Source: Microbacterium sp. APC 3901
Lineage (GTDB): Bacteria; Actinomycetota; Actinomycetes; Actinomycetales; Microbacteriaceae
Assembly: GCF_030407765.1 (NCBI RefSeq)
Contig: NZ_JASDCU010000015.1
Span: 28,636 to 92,635, forward strand
Direction of reading: 5' to 3'
DNA: 64,000 nucleotides
Within the stretch, counting starts at the first letter, position 1. Every line of letters begins with the position of its first letter. The notes under the pieces are model-generated. The model was not told where the DNA came from. It was given only the letters and a program-made list of their open reading frames with translations, and ran no database searches. This document shows, in pieces, positions 1 through 8,249 of this stretch. Made by a program: the position numbers and the translations under genes.

Positions 1-236
1 CGCGCATCGACCGCTTCGAGGGCCGCGACGGCGCGCGCGGTCTGCGCGACGGCAGTGGCGACCGGAGCGGTGCGGGTCTTGAGGGCGACGACGACGGCAT
101 CCGCATCGCCCAGCTCCTGCGGGTCGAGAGGGGCGTTCTCGATCGACACCACGGCGCGGAAGCCGCGCTCGCGCAGCGCGATGGCGAGATCCGTCGCGCC
201 GGTGAAGTCGTCTGCGACTGCGCCGATTTCGATCAC
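1..236 (-). CDS. Four-carbon acid sugar kinase (OtnK/DUF1537 family), N-terminal part
   Basis: Reading leftwards from a GTG at 236, the first residues are IEIGAVADDFTGATDLA, which is the N-terminal signature of the OtnK (DUF1537) kinases. Family members phosphorylate 3-oxo-tetronates and related four-carbon sugar acids. Only about 78 residues are inside the window; the ATP-binding C-terminal domain lies off the left edge. The GTG start is supported by a strong GAGGAGGA ribosome binding site (241-247) four bases upstream. The gene diverges from the sugar-acid operon starting at 401, sharing a 164-bp regulatory gap, so it probably performs the kinase step for the same pathway. The family call is secure; the exact substrate is unknown. 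Confidence 0.85.
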   Translation of the reverse strand, partial: MIEIGAVADDFTGATDLAIALRERGFRAVVSIENAPLDPQELGDADAVVVALKTRTAPVATAVAQTARAVAALEAVDA

Positions 237-400
237 GCGTCCTCCTCGGGTAGGTGATCACCATTTGACCACGTGTGAATCCATGTGAACAAATTTGATA
301 ATTCTGTACGACTGTGGAAAAGTGATCGACGCCCACGGGAGAACCCGCTCCCCGGGCATCGCACGACCGCACGGAACGTCCCGTGCAGAGGGGACCACCG
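237..400. promoter_or_regulatory. Divergent control region of the sugar-acid locus
   Basis: This gap separates the kinase gene (minus) from the dehydrogenase gene (plus). It holds a perfect 10-bp palindrome GGTGATCACC at 253-262, a direct repeat TGTGAA at 274-279 and 284-289 (exactly one helical turn apart), the palindrome CAAATTTG at 290-297, and GATAAT at 297-302 as a plausible -10 box for the rightward operon. The local base composition is visibly AT-richer than the genes. Operator function is inferred from position and symmetry; no regulator gene is next to it in the window. Confidence 0.5.
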
Positions 401-1699
401 ATGACCCGCACTCCCGTTCGCGTCGCTCTCACCGGCGCACGCGGAGGCTTCGGCCGCACCTTCCTCGCCCAGCTCCGGTCGATCGACCGCATGACGGCGA
501 CGCAGCTCATCGACCCCGACGTCGACGGGGTGCGCACCCTCATCGCCGATCTCGGCGGTCTTCCCGACGCCGAACCGATCCCCGGTCATGACGACGTCCG
601 CTGGGACGAGATCGACGTGCTCGTCGAGGCTTCCGGCCGCGTCGAGGCCGGCTATCGGTATGCCGCAGAGGCGATCAGCCGCGGCATCCACGTCGTGATG
701 GTCAGCAAGGAGATCGAGAGCGTCGCGGGCGTCTCGCTCGCGAAGGCCGCGCGAGAACGCGGTGTCGGCTACCTCCCCGGAGACGGTGACCAGCCCGCCA
801 ACCTGCTGCGCCTGCTCGACTGGGTCGAGAAGGTCGGGCTGCACGTGGTCGCCCTCGGCAAGTCCGGCGAGTACGACCTGGTGTTCGACCCCGCCACCGG
901 CATCCTCGACCAGCAGGGCGAGCGGATCGACGCCTCGGGTCTCGGCGATCACCTGTTCCTTGCGGGCGACATCCACGAGACCCTCGCCGTGCGCGCCGCC
1001 ATCGTCGCCCCGCTCAAGCGCGCTGCGGCTGCAGACTCGTGCGAGATGGCCGTCGTCTCGCTCTACTCCGGCGCCACCGCAGATACCGAGCGCATGCACT
1101 ACCCGGTCGCGCGCCCCAGTGAGCTCGCCGACATCTACGCCCGCCGCTCCGACGGCGGTCTGATCGACACCGACCGCGCGGTCGACGTATTCTCGGCCCT
1201 GCGTCTGCCCGGTGAGACGAGCTTCGCCGGTGGCGTCTTCACGATCGTCACCACCGGAGACGACGAGGTCTGGGAGCTGCTCGCGGGCAAGGGGCACATC
1301 GTCTCGCGCTCGGGCGACTATGCCTGCATCTATTGGCCGTACCACTTCATGGGCGTCGAGACGCCGCTCACGATCGACGCCGTCGCCTCCGGCGCGACGC
1401 CGTTCGCCGAGCCGCGCCACCACACCGTGCTCGCCGCTCGCGCCTCCGAGCCGCTCGCGGCCGGTACGACGTTCGAGGTGCGGGGCCACCACCACGAGAT
1501 CGACGGCGTGCGTCCCGTGATCATCGACCGCGCCGACGCCCTCAGTGACACCGACGATGCGCTCGCGGCCGCCTACTACCTGCTCTCCGGCGCGCGACTC
1601 GTGCGCGAGGTCGCCGAGGGCGAGCTCATCCGCATCTCCGATCTCGAGGGAGTCGCGGATGACGTGCGCGCCGCGTTCGTGGAGGGTGTGCGGCTGTGA
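401..1699 (+). CDS. Homoserine-dehydrogenase-like NAD(P) oxidoreductase with C-terminal SAF domain (COG4091 type)
   Basis: A 432-residue protein. A Rossmann motif GARGGFG lies at about residues 12-18, a homoserine-dehydrogenase-like middle follows (MVSKEIES and PGDGDQPANLLRLL around residues 105-145), and the last ~120 residues (EPLAAGTTFEVRG onward) look like a SAF domain. This architecture matches predicted homoserine dehydrogenases of COG4091, whose members in catabolic loci probably oxidise sugar acids rather than make threonine. ATG 401 is preferred over the in-frame GTG at 383 because GAGGGGA (388-393) sits seven bases before it. It heads an operon with overlapping genes downstream and is divergent from the OtnK-type kinase; I infer it supplies an oxo-acid substrate to that kinase. 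Exact substrate unknown. Confidence 0.72.
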   Translation: MTRTPVRVALTGARGGFGRTFLAQLRSIDRMTATQLIDPDVDGVRTLIADLGGLPDAEPIPGHDDVRWDEIDVLVEASGRVEAGYRYAAEAISRGIHVVMVSKEIESVAGVSLAKAARERGVGYLPGDGDQPANLLRLLDWVEKVGLHVVALGKSGEYDLVFDPATGILDQQGERIDASGLGDHLFLAGDIHETLAVRAAIVAPLKRAAAADSCEMAVVSLYSGATADTERMHYPVARPSELADIYARRSDGGLIDTDRAVDVFSALRLPGETSFAGGVFTIVTTGDDEVWELLAGKGHIVSRSGDYACIYWPYHFMGVETPLTIDAVASGATPFAEPRHHTVLAARASEPLAAGTTFEVRGHHHEIDGVRPVIIDRADALSDTDDALAAAYYLLSGARLVREVAEGELIRISDLEGVADDVRAAFVEGVRL

Positions 1700-2694
1700 C
1701 CGTCGAGGCTGCTCGCCGCATCCGTGAGGCGCGTCTACCCGAGGGGTACGAGCTGCGGATCGTCGACGGGCATCACCACTTCTGGGATCTCGACGGCGAT
1801 GGGCACTGGCCGTGGCTCCAGGAAGAGTACAACGAGGACTTCTTCCTCGGCGACTACAACGCGATGCGCCGCACCTTCCTGCCGCGTGAGTACCTCGCCG
1901 AGACCGCGGGCTGGAACATCGTCGGCACCGTGCATTGCGAGGCCGAGCGCAGCCGCAGCGAGCAGGTCGAGGAGGATGACTTCCTGCAGACGCTCAGCGA
2001 CGCGACCGCCGGACGGTTCCCGCTCGCCGCCGTCGCGCACGTCGGATTCCTGCAGGCCGACCGCGACGAGGTGCTGGCCGCTCACGCACAGCGCTCGATC
2101 GTCCGCGGCATCCGCTCGAAGCCCGTGATCGCCGCTCGCGCCGACGAGCGTGCGACCGGTGAGGGCACGCTCCACGACCCGGAGTGGGTCGAGGGGATCG
2201 CCGCCCTTGCGGCGCACGGATTCTCGTGGGATCTGCGGGTTCCCTTCTACCACCTGGCCGAGGCGGCCGATGTGCTGGCCGACTTCGCCGATCTCCCCGT
2301 CGTCGTGAACCACTGCGGCCTGCCGCTCGATCGCTCCGCCGAGGGACTGCGTGTGTGGCGCGACGGCATGGAGCGCCTCGCCGCGCTGCCCGGCACCGCC
2401 GTCAAGGTGTCGGAGCTCGGCTTGTACCGCAACCGCTGGGATCGCCTGTCGAACGAGGTCGTCGTCAGAGACACCCTCTCGATCTTCGGCGCCGACCGCG
2501 CGCTTTTCGCCTCGAACCTGCCGGTCGCGACGCTCACCGCCCCCGACTTCGACGAGGTCATGGACACGATCCTCGCCGGTGCCGCGGGCCTCGACTCCGC
2601 GGGCCTCGATGCGCTGTTCCACGGCACCGCCGCGCGGGTCTACCGCCTCGATCTCTCTTCCCTTCCCTCCGACTCGCTCTCCAAGGACCACTGA
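1696..2694 (+). CDS. Amidohydrolase_2 family TIM-barrel hydrolase, probable sugar lactonase
   Basis: A 332-residue protein with the metal-binding H-x-H motif near the N-terminus (IVDGHHHFWDLD, about residues 22-33) and later VVNHCGLP, as in the amidohydrolase-2 family that includes L-fuconolactonase and similar sugar-lactonases. The usual late GSD-WP signature is replaced by ASNLPVATL, so the final catalytic aspartate is not in its normal context. The GTG start overlaps the previous stop (GTGA), implying translational coupling. It is the first of two paralogues flanking an MFS carrier. A lactonase or hydrolase role in the same sugar-acid pathway is the simplest reading; the substrate is not determinable from sequence alone. 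Confidence 0.72.
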   Translation: MTVEAARRIREARLPEGYELRIVDGHHHFWDLDGDGHWPWLQEEYNEDFFLGDYNAMRRTFLPREYLAETAGWNIVGTVHCEAERSRSEQVEEDDFLQTLSDATAGRFPLAAVAHVGFLQADRDEVLAAHAQRSIVRGIRSKPVIAARADERATGEGTLHDPEWVEGIAALAAHGFSWDLRVPFYHLAEAADVLADFADLPVVVNHCGLPLDRSAEGLRVWRDGMERLAALPGTAVKVSELGLYRNRWDRLSNEVVVRDTLSIFGADRALFASNLPVATLTAPDFDEVMDTILAGAAGLDSAGLDALFHGTAARVYRLDLSSLPSDSLSKDH

Positions 2695-3989
2695 TGACCA
2701 CCGTCGACCGGGGCACCGCCGCCCGCACCGCACGTCCCACGAAAATCCGCTGGTGGGTCATCGTCGTGCTGTTCGTCTTCTACACGATCAACTGCATCGA
2801 CCGGGCCTCGCTCTCGGTCGCCCTGCCCACCATCAGCGCCGAGTTCCTGCTCGAACCCGCCGTGCAGGGCCTCATCCTCTCGGCGTTCTTCTGGACGTAC
2901 TGCCTCTTCCAGATCCCCGGCGGCGCGGCCGCCGACAGGTTCGGACCGCGCAGGGTGATCGGCATCGCCGCCGTCATCTGGGGATCGTTCACCGCGCTGG
3001 CAGGGCTCGCGGTCAACGCGGTCATGCTCGTACTCAGCCGTCTCGGTCTCGGTGCCTTCGAGGCCCCGTACATGCCGTCGGCCAACAAGCTCGTCACCCG
3101 CTGGCTGCCGGCGAAGCACCGCGCCACCGGTGTCACCCTCATCGACTCCGGTGCACCGCTCGGGTCGGCCTTCGGCGCTCTCGTCGTCACCGGTCTGATC
3201 ACGGCGACGGGGTCGTGGCGCTGGTCGTTCATCATCATCGGTCTCGCCACGGTCGTGATCGGCATCGGCGTCGCCCTGTTCATTCGCAACCACCCCTCGG
3301 AGCATCCGCTCGTCAACCGCGCCGAGGAGGAGCTGATCCGCTCCGGCGGCGTCGAGGAGCGTGTGGGCGAGGAACCGCCGGGCATGAGCCGGGCGACCGT
3401 CTTCTGGATGGTCGTCGGCCGCATCGGCTGGGCCATGGTCTTCTGGGGCTTGGTCACCTGGGGCCCGACATACCTCTCGCAGGCTCGAGGCCTCGACCTC
3501 GCGGCAATGGGATTCGCGACCTTCCTCATCTTCCTGTGCGGAGCCTTCGGCGAGATCCTCAGCGGCATCCTCGCCGACACCCTGCAGAAGCGCATGTCTC
3601 CCAACCGCGCCTTCAAGCTGCTGTTCGGCGGATCCGGCGCCCTCAGCCTGCTCGCACTCGCCGCGCTGCCGTTCGTGAGCGATGCGGCGACAGCGGTGAC
3701 CCTGCTCTGCATCGGAGTCTTCTTCAACCTGTTCGGTGGCCTGTACTGGACGATCCCCGGTCGTCTGGCCAAGCCCGAGCGCGTCGGCATCGTCGGTGGC
3801 GTGATGAACTTCGCCGGCACCTCGGCGGGCATCGTCGTGCCGATCGTCGCGGGCCTCCTGGTGCAGTTCACCGGCGGCTACACCGCCGTGCTCGTCTACC
3901 TCGCGGTCTGCGCCGCGATCTATCTCGTCGGCTCGCTCTCGATCGACTTCGAGGGGCGCGGAGTGCGCAAGGCGGCCGTGCATGCCTGA
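2694..3989 (+). CDS. MFS carrier, anion:cation symporter type (sugar-acid uptake)
   Basis: A 431-residue, twelve-helix-type MFS protein. The N-terminal motif YTINCIDRASLSVALPTIS and the loop GGAAADRFGPRRVIG are typical of the ACS family (galactonate, glucarate and tartrate carriers). ATG 2694 overlaps the upstream stop (TGATGA), and a longer in-frame extension upstream has no support. The gene sits between two amidohydrolase paralogues in an overlapping operon, so uptake of the operon's acid or lactone substrate is likely. The family is secure, the substrate inferred. Confidence 0.8.
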   Translation: MTTVDRGTAARTARPTKIRWWVIVVLFVFYTINCIDRASLSVALPTISAEFLLEPAVQGLILSAFFWTYCLFQIPGGAAADRFGPRRVIGIAAVIWGSFTALAGLAVNAVMLVLSRLGLGAFEAPYMPSANKLVTRWLPAKHRATGVTLIDSGAPLGSAFGALVVTGLITATGSWRWSFIIIGLATVVIGIGVALFIRNHPSEHPLVNRAEEELIRSGGVEERVGEEPPGMSRATVFWMVVGRIGWAMVFWGLVTWGPTYLSQARGLDLAAMGFATFLIFLCGAFGEILSGILADTLQKRMSPNRAFKLLFGGSGALSLLALAALPFVSDAATAVTLLCIGVFFNLFGGLYWTIPGRLAKPERVGIVGGVMNFAGTSAGIVVPIVAGLLVQFTGGYTAVLVYLAVCAAIYLVGSLSIDFEGRGVRKAAVHA

Positions 3990-4914
3990 CCTCTACGGCG
4001 GGCCGATCATCGACTCGCATCACCACGTGTGGGATCTCGGCCTCGGCCGGCACCCGTGGCTGGCCGCGGGTGCGAGCGTCGCCCATCGCTACGGCGACTA
4101 CGAGCCCATCAAGCGCGACTACCTACCGGCCGACTATCTGCGCGACATCGCGGGGACGGGCGTCGTCGCCTCGGTGTACATGGAGGCCGAGTGGACGCCG
4201 GGTGACGGCATGACTGAGGTGCGCACCGTCGAGCGGTATCGCGAGGAGTCGGGCGTACCAGGGTCGATGGTCGCGCAGGCCTGGCTCGACGCTCCGGATG
4301 TCGCCGATCGCCTGTCCGAGCTGGCAGCCGTGTCCGCCGTGAAGAGCGTTCGGCACAAGCCCGGTGGGGCGACGTCGCGCGCTGACGTCGAGGCGGGCGT
4401 GCGCTCGCTGCTGAGTGACGACTCCTGGCGTGCGGGCTATGCGCTCCTCGCCGAGCACGGTCTGCACTTCGACCTGCAGACGCCGTGGTGGAACCTCGAC
4501 GAGGCGCACCGTCTCGCCGCCGACTTCCCCGGGACGACGATCGTGATCGATCACGCGGGCGTGCTCGCGTCTCGCGACGACGAGACGGTCGCCGCCTGGC
4601 GCGCCGCCCTCGAGCGGGTCGCCGAGGCACCCAACGTCGTGATCAAGGCGTCGGGGCTCTGCGTCGCCGGGACGCCATGGACCGTCGAAGCCAACCGCGC
4701 TCCGATCGAGGACCTCGTGCGAGTCTTCGGTGCCGAGCGCGTCATGTTCGGCAGCAACTTCCCCGTCGACGGCATGTTCATCGACTTCCGCGGCCTGGTC
4801 GACGGCTACCGCGAGATCCTCTCCGCCTTCGATTCCGACGAGCAGCGTGCGGTGTTCCACGACACGGCCCAGCGCGTGTACGACCCCAGGGCTCTCGCCG
4901 ACCCGATCTCCTGA
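3982..4914 (+). CDS. Second amidohydrolase_2 family hydrolase, probable sugar lactonase
   Basis: A 310-residue paralogue of the amidohydrolase at 1696. It has IIDSHHHVWDLG near the N-terminus, IDHAGVLASR mid-barrel and FGSNFPVD near residue 255, where an asparagine replaces the aspartate of the usual GSD-WP motif but an aspartate follows two residues on. ATG 3982 overlaps the end of the MFS gene by eight bases, so the two are cotranslated. Having two diverged copies in one operon suggests two successive hydrolytic steps or two substrates. Substrate unknown. Confidence 0.72.
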   Translation: MPDLYGGPIIDSHHHVWDLGLGRHPWLAAGASVAHRYGDYEPIKRDYLPADYLRDIAGTGVVASVYMEAEWTPGDGMTEVRTVERYREESGVPGSMVAQAWLDAPDVADRLSELAAVSAVKSVRHKPGGATSRADVEAGVRSLLSDDSWRAGYALLAEHGLHFDLQTPWWNLDEAHRLAADFPGTTIVIDHAGVLASRDDETVAAWRAALERVAEAPNVVIKASGLCVAGTPWTVEANRAPIEDLVRVFGAERVMFGSNFPVDGMFIDFRGLVDGYREILSAFDSDEQRAVFHDTAQRVYDPRALADPIS

Positions 4915-4951
4915 CACAGACCCGATCCCGGACCAACGACCAAGGACCCCC

Positions 4952-6259
4952 ATGAACGTCAACGACGACAAGCTCTTCCGCAAGGTGATGCTGCGCGTGC
5001 TCCCGCTCGCGATGCTCGGCTTCTTCCTCTCGTACCTCGACCGCGTGAACATCGGATACGCGCAGGCGACCATGAGTGCCGACCTCGGCTTCTCGAACGT
5101 CGTCTACGGCCTCGGTGCCGGGCTGTTCTTCATCGGATACTTCATCTTCGAGATCCCCTCGAACCTCATTCTCGCCAAGGTCGGCGCGCGTCGCTGGATC
5201 GCGCGCATCATGATCACCTGGGGCCTCATCTCGGGTCTCATGTTCATCGTCGACAGTGAGTGGATGTTCTACCTGCTGCGCTTCCTGCTGGGTGTCGCCG
5301 AGGCGGGGTTCATCCCCGGCATCCTCTTCTACATGGCGCACTGGTTCCCGGCCAGCCGGCGCGGCCGCGCCTGGGGCATCTTCTACATCGCCCTCGCATC
5401 GTCCGGCCTGATCGGCGGACCGGTCTCCGGGTTCATCCTCAGCGGTATGGACGGCGTCTGGGGCCACGCCGGATGGCAGTGGCTGTTCGTCATCGAGGCG
5501 ATCCCGACCGTGCTGCTCGGCATCGTCATCCTGTTCTGCCTGCAGGAGGACTACCGCACCGTGACCTGGCTCACCGAACCCGAGCGCGATCGTCTCGGCG
5601 CCCTGCTCGCGGCCGAGCGCGTCGACGAGGCCGAGACCCCGCTGCGCAAGGTCTTCACGAGCAAGCTGATCTGGCTGCTCACCGCCGTCTACTTCTCATA
5701 CAACTTCGCGCTCTACGGCATCAGTTTCTGGCTGCCGACTCTGATCGGCGACCTCGGCATCACCGACACCGTGCAGGTCGGTTTCCTCAGCGCCCTGCCG
5801 AGCCTCGCCGCGATCGTGTCGATGGTGACGTTCGGGTTCCTGTCGGACCGTGCGGGCGAGCGACGCAAGTTCATCGCCGCGGCATTCCTGCTCAGCGCCA
5901 CCGGATTCGCGATCTGCATTATCGCGGGCACCGATCCGGTCTGGGGCATCATCGGACTCTGCCTGGCGAACGCCGGAGCTCTGTCGATACCCGCGATCTT
6001 CTGGAGCTTCCAGACGTCGATGCTCGCCGGAACCGCGCTCGCCGGAGGCATCGCGCTGATCAACTCGACCGGAAACCTCGCCGGTTTCGCGGCGCCGTAC
6101 CTGATCGGCTTCGTGAAGGACACCACCGGAGTCGCGACGATCGCACTGTACATCACGGGCGCCATCATGATCATCGGTGCGATCCTCACCATGAGCGTGC
6201 GGCAGCATCGCGCGGTCAACAAGGCGGCGGATCTCCCCTCGGAGCTCGTCTCGAAGTAG
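4952..6259 (+). CDS. MFS carrier, anion:cation symporter type, last gene of the sugar-acid operon
   Basis: A 435-residue MFS protein beginning MNVNDDKLFRKVMLRVLP, with FLSYLDRVNIGYAQATM in helix 1, a common start for ACS carriers of organic and sugar acids. AAGGA (4942-4946) precedes ATG 4952 at a normal spacing; the much longer open frame to the left has no ribosome site and overlaps the amidohydrolase. It is the second carrier of this operon and only distantly like the one at 2694, so the two probably differ in substrate. A strong terminator follows at once. Confidence 0.8.
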   Translation: MNVNDDKLFRKVMLRVLPLAMLGFFLSYLDRVNIGYAQATMSADLGFSNVVYGLGAGLFFIGYFIFEIPSNLILAKVGARRWIARIMITWGLISGLMFIVDSEWMFYLLRFLLGVAEAGFIPGILFYMAHWFPASRRGRAWGIFYIALASSGLIGGPVSGFILSGMDGVWGHAGWQWLFVIEAIPTVLLGIVILFCLQEDYRTVTWLTEPERDRLGALLAAERVDEAETPLRKVFTSKLIWLLTAVYFSYNFALYGISFWLPTLIGDLGITDTVQVGFLSALPSLAAIVSMVTFGFLSDRAGERRKFIAAAFLLSATGFAICIIAGTDPVWGIIGLCLANAGALSIPAIFWSFQTSMLAGTALAGGIALINSTGNLAGFAAPYLIGFVKDTTGVATIALYITGAIMIIGAILTMSVRQHRAVNKAADLPSELVSK

Positions 6260-6288
6260 TCCCCAGCTGCTCTCCCCCGGGACCGGTG

Positions 6289-6320
6289 AAGCCCCCGCAC
6301 GCGACTGCGTGCGGGGGCTT
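6289..6320 (+). terminator. Rho-independent terminator after the sugar-acid operon
   Basis: Perfect 14-bp stem, left arm 6289-6302 and right arm 6307-6320 (GCGTGCGGGGGCTT), with a GACT tetraloop. The A/T ends of the stem allow function in both directions, serving the operon ending at 6259 and the remnant ending at 6342 on the other strand. Confidence 0.85.
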
Positions 6321-6341
6321 CGTCGTGCGGTCGGGTGCAGG

Positions 6342-6725
6342 TCAGCGCCGGATCGGCAGCCCCAGCCGAACACCCGCGAGCTCTTCGAGCTGGTCCCACA
6401 CGTCCTCAGCGAGCTCGGCAGAAGGCGTGCGAGTGCGGGCGAGGGGCTCGACCCGCACGGGCCGTCCGCGCAGTCGCCCGGCAGGAGAGTAGTACTCACC
6501 GCCCTGCGCTGCGGGATCCGTGAGCGCGCGGACCGCCGCCCAGGCGGCGGTGTCCTTGCCCTGCGTCCAGGGTGTGTAGGGATTGCGCTGGTACGGCGTC
6601 GACGCATCGCGGATGCCGGCTCGCTCGGGGGTCTTGGCGCCGACGCCCACTCGGGGCCGCACGACGAGTGAGGCGACCGGAAGGGCCGCGCCCCGCAGGC
6701 GGCGATCGAGTTCGAAGGCGAACTG
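6342..6725 (-). pseudogene. C-terminal remnant of a short-chain dehydrogenase/reductase
   Basis: The frame reads FAFELDRRLRGAALPVASL, then VRPRVGVGAKTPERAG, then QGGEYYSPAGRLRGRP and LAEDVWDQLEELAGVRLG. These match in order the last third of the protochlorophyllide-reductase-like SDR proteins. The Rossmann fold, the catalytic Ser-Tyr-Lys region and any start are missing, and the expected HPG after the FELDRRL helix has become RPR. Homology fades at about 6725. I take it as a truncated, decaying gene. A residual open frame from GTG 6662 could still be translated but would not make an enzyme. Confidence 0.7.
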
Positions 6726-6860
6726 GTGACGGCGAGGGTGGTCTGACGGCCTCTACCGTCTGCGACCGCCGCGGTTCGAGGACGCCCGGGGGATGAGCGT
6801 GGGCAGGATGCGTCGGATCTCGTTCCGCGCGGGGTCTCCGAGCAAGGACTCGGATCAGAG

Positions 6861-6887
6861 GGGCCGACCGGCATCACCGGTCGGCCC
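6861..6887 (-). terminator. Hairpin terminator downstream of hxlA
   Basis: Inverted repeat GGGCCGACCGG (6861-6871), loop CATCA, and its complement 6877-6887: an 11-bp perfect stem about 17 bases past the hxlA stop codon on the minus strand. The following tract lacks a long T-run, so it may rely partly on Rho. Confidence 0.6.
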
Positions 6888-6904
6888 GTCCCGTCTGTCG
6901 TTCG

Positions 6905-7528
6905 TCAGCTGATCGCGGCGCGCAGCGCGGCCGCGGCGTCACCGACGTTGTCGGCGCTGTAGATCGCGCTGCCGGCGACGGCGACCTGCGCGCCGGACGC
7001 CTGCACTGCGGCGATGCTCGACGCGTTCACGCCACCGGCCACTGAGAACGCGACGCCGGACGCGGTGCCGTCGGTGAGCAGGCTGTCGAGCGAGTAGCCG
7101 TCCTGAGCCTGCTCGTCGAGACCGGCGTGCATCTCGACGAACTCTGCGCCGAGGCCGATGACCTGCTGGGCGCGGGCGGGCTTGTCGGCCACGCCGATCA
7201 GGTCGACGACGATGCCCTTGCCGTGCTTCTTCGCCGCCTTCACTGCGCCCGTGATCGTGCTGTCGTCGGCCACTCCCAGCACTGTCACGAGATCCGCTCC
7301 GGCGCCGAAGGCGATGTCGGCCTCGAGCTCCCCGGCATCCATGGTCTTGAGATCGGCGAAGATCACCTTGTCGGGGTGGGATTCTTTGAGGGCGGTGATC
7401 GCCGAGAGGCCCTCGCTCTTGATCAGCGGGGTGCCGAGCTCGAGGATGTCGACGTGCGCGGCCGCGGCGGCGGCCAGCTCCAGGGCCTTCTCGGTGCTGA
7501 GAGTGTCGATGGCGAACTGCAGTTTCAT
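6905..7528 (-). CDS. hxlA: 3-hexulose-6-phosphate synthase
   Basis: 207 residues, the normal length for HPS. It starts MKLQFAIDTLS and carries the orotidine-decarboxylase-fold signature FADLKTMDAGELEAD (about residues 62-76), then VVDLIGVADK and VAFSVAGGVN. HPS condenses formaldehyde with ribulose 5-phosphate to hexulose 6-phosphate in the RuMP pathway, or runs in reverse to supply pentose phosphate. It lies 46 bp behind hxlB on the same strand. No formaldehyde-generating gene is adjacent, so a role in detoxification or pentose supply is inference. A longer frame upstream of ATG 7528 lacks support. Confidence 0.92.
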   Translation of the reverse strand: MKLQFAIDTLSTEKALELAAAAAAHVDILELGTPLIKSEGLSAITALKESHPDKVIFADLKTMDAGELEADIAFGAGADLVTVLGVADDSTITGAVKAAKKHGKGIVVDLIGVADKPARAQQVIGLGAEFVEMHAGLDEQAQDGYSLDSLLTDGTASGVAFSVAGGVNASSIAAVQASGAQVAVAGSAIYSADNVGDAAAALRAAIS

Positions 7529-7574
7529 GGGTGTTCCGTTCGTTCTGCGGGGTGGATGGTGGGGCGGCAGCCGC

Positions 7575-8156
7575 TCATTCGAGGTTCGCGTGACGGGGCC
7601 ACAGATCGTCGGCGCTGGTGCCCTCGCGCTGCCAGAGTGCGTGGAAGATCCCGTCGCCGATGACGACGACCGCCTGCTCGAACAGGCTCCCCGCGTACTG
7701 CTGCGAGGCATCGGCCGAGCGGTCGAGCTTCTGGGCGGCAGGCACCCGCACGACGACGTCAGCGAGCTCGGACAGCGGCGAGGTCTCGGCAGTGGTGATG
7801 GCGCCGATGCGCGCGCCGATCGCCGATGCGCGCTCCGCGGCGCGGACGATCGACTCGGTCGTCCCTGAACCGCTCGCGGTGAGCAGCAGGTCGCCGGCCG
7901 CGATCGCCGGGGTGGTGGTGTCGCCCACGACGTGCACGTCGAGCCCGAGGTGCATGAGGCGCATCGCTGTCATTCGCAGCGCGAGGCCTGAGCGTCCGGC
8001 TCCGAGCACGAAGACGCGGCGGGAATCGTCGACGAGATCTGCCAGATCGATGAGCTGATGCGCGTTCGCGACGCTGGTGCGCTCTGCGACGCGCAGCAGT
8101 TCGTTCGCGATGAGCGAGATGGCGGCGCCGGGCGACATGGTGGCGGTGAGGGGCAT
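7575..8156 (-). CDS. hxlB: 6-phospho-3-hexuloisomerase (SIS domain)
   Basis: 193 residues with one SIS domain: RVFVLGAGRSGLALRM (about residues 48-63) and LLTASGSGTTES are the phosphosugar-binding loops, and SLFEQAVVVIGD near the C-terminus fits PHI. It isomerises hexulose 6-phosphate to fructose 6-phosphate, completing the RuMP entry with hxlA downstream. The start is set at ATG 8156; ATG 8138 is an alternative, and neither has a strong ribosome site. The gene diverges from the LuxR-type regulator at 8250, which probably controls it. Confidence 0.9.
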   Translation of the reverse strand: MPLTATMSPGAAISLIANELLRVAERTSVANAHQLIDLADLVDDSRRVFVLGAGRSGLALRMTAMRLMHLGLDVHVVGDTTTPAIAAGDLLLTASGSGTTESIVRAAERASAIGARIGAITTAETSPLSELADVVVRVPAAQKLDRSADASQQYAGSLFEQAVVVIGDGIFHALWQREGTSADDLWPRHANLE

Positions 8157-8218
8157 GAGTCCACACTTGCGGGCTTCTGCCCGCGGGGCGCTCCTGCCTC
8201 GGGACCGTTCCACCTATC

Positions 8219-8234
8219 CGAAAGGATGGGGCGG
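8219..8234 (+). repeat. 16-bp direct repeat, copy 1, in the hxlB/regulator promoter gap
   Basis: CGAAAGGATGGGGCGG occurs here and again, identical, at 9107-9122, so the two copies bracket the regulator gene at 8250-9077. This copy also forms a small dyad with the bases just before it (ATCC-GAAA-GGAT) and ends directly against TAGGGT (8236-8241), the likely -10 box of the regulator. A binding-site role is inferred. Confidence 0.55.
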
Positions 8235-8249
8235 CTAGGGTAGGTGTCC

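Noticed and set aside
253..262. GGTGATCACC as a shared operator with the copy near 11106
   Set aside because: The second copy lies at the start of the sigma gene, where it has no link to sugar-acid genes; a 10-bp word recurring once in 64 kb is not convincing.
2184..2693. A longer N-terminus for the MFS carrier at 2694
   Set aside because: No ribosome site and it would overlap the amidohydrolase; ATG 2694 gives the ordinary MFS start with a TGATGA overlap.
6781..6860. A second possible remnant (frame reading LLGDPARNEIRRILPTLIP on the minus strand)
   Set aside because: Too short and without a recognised family; left as ordinary intergenic sequence.
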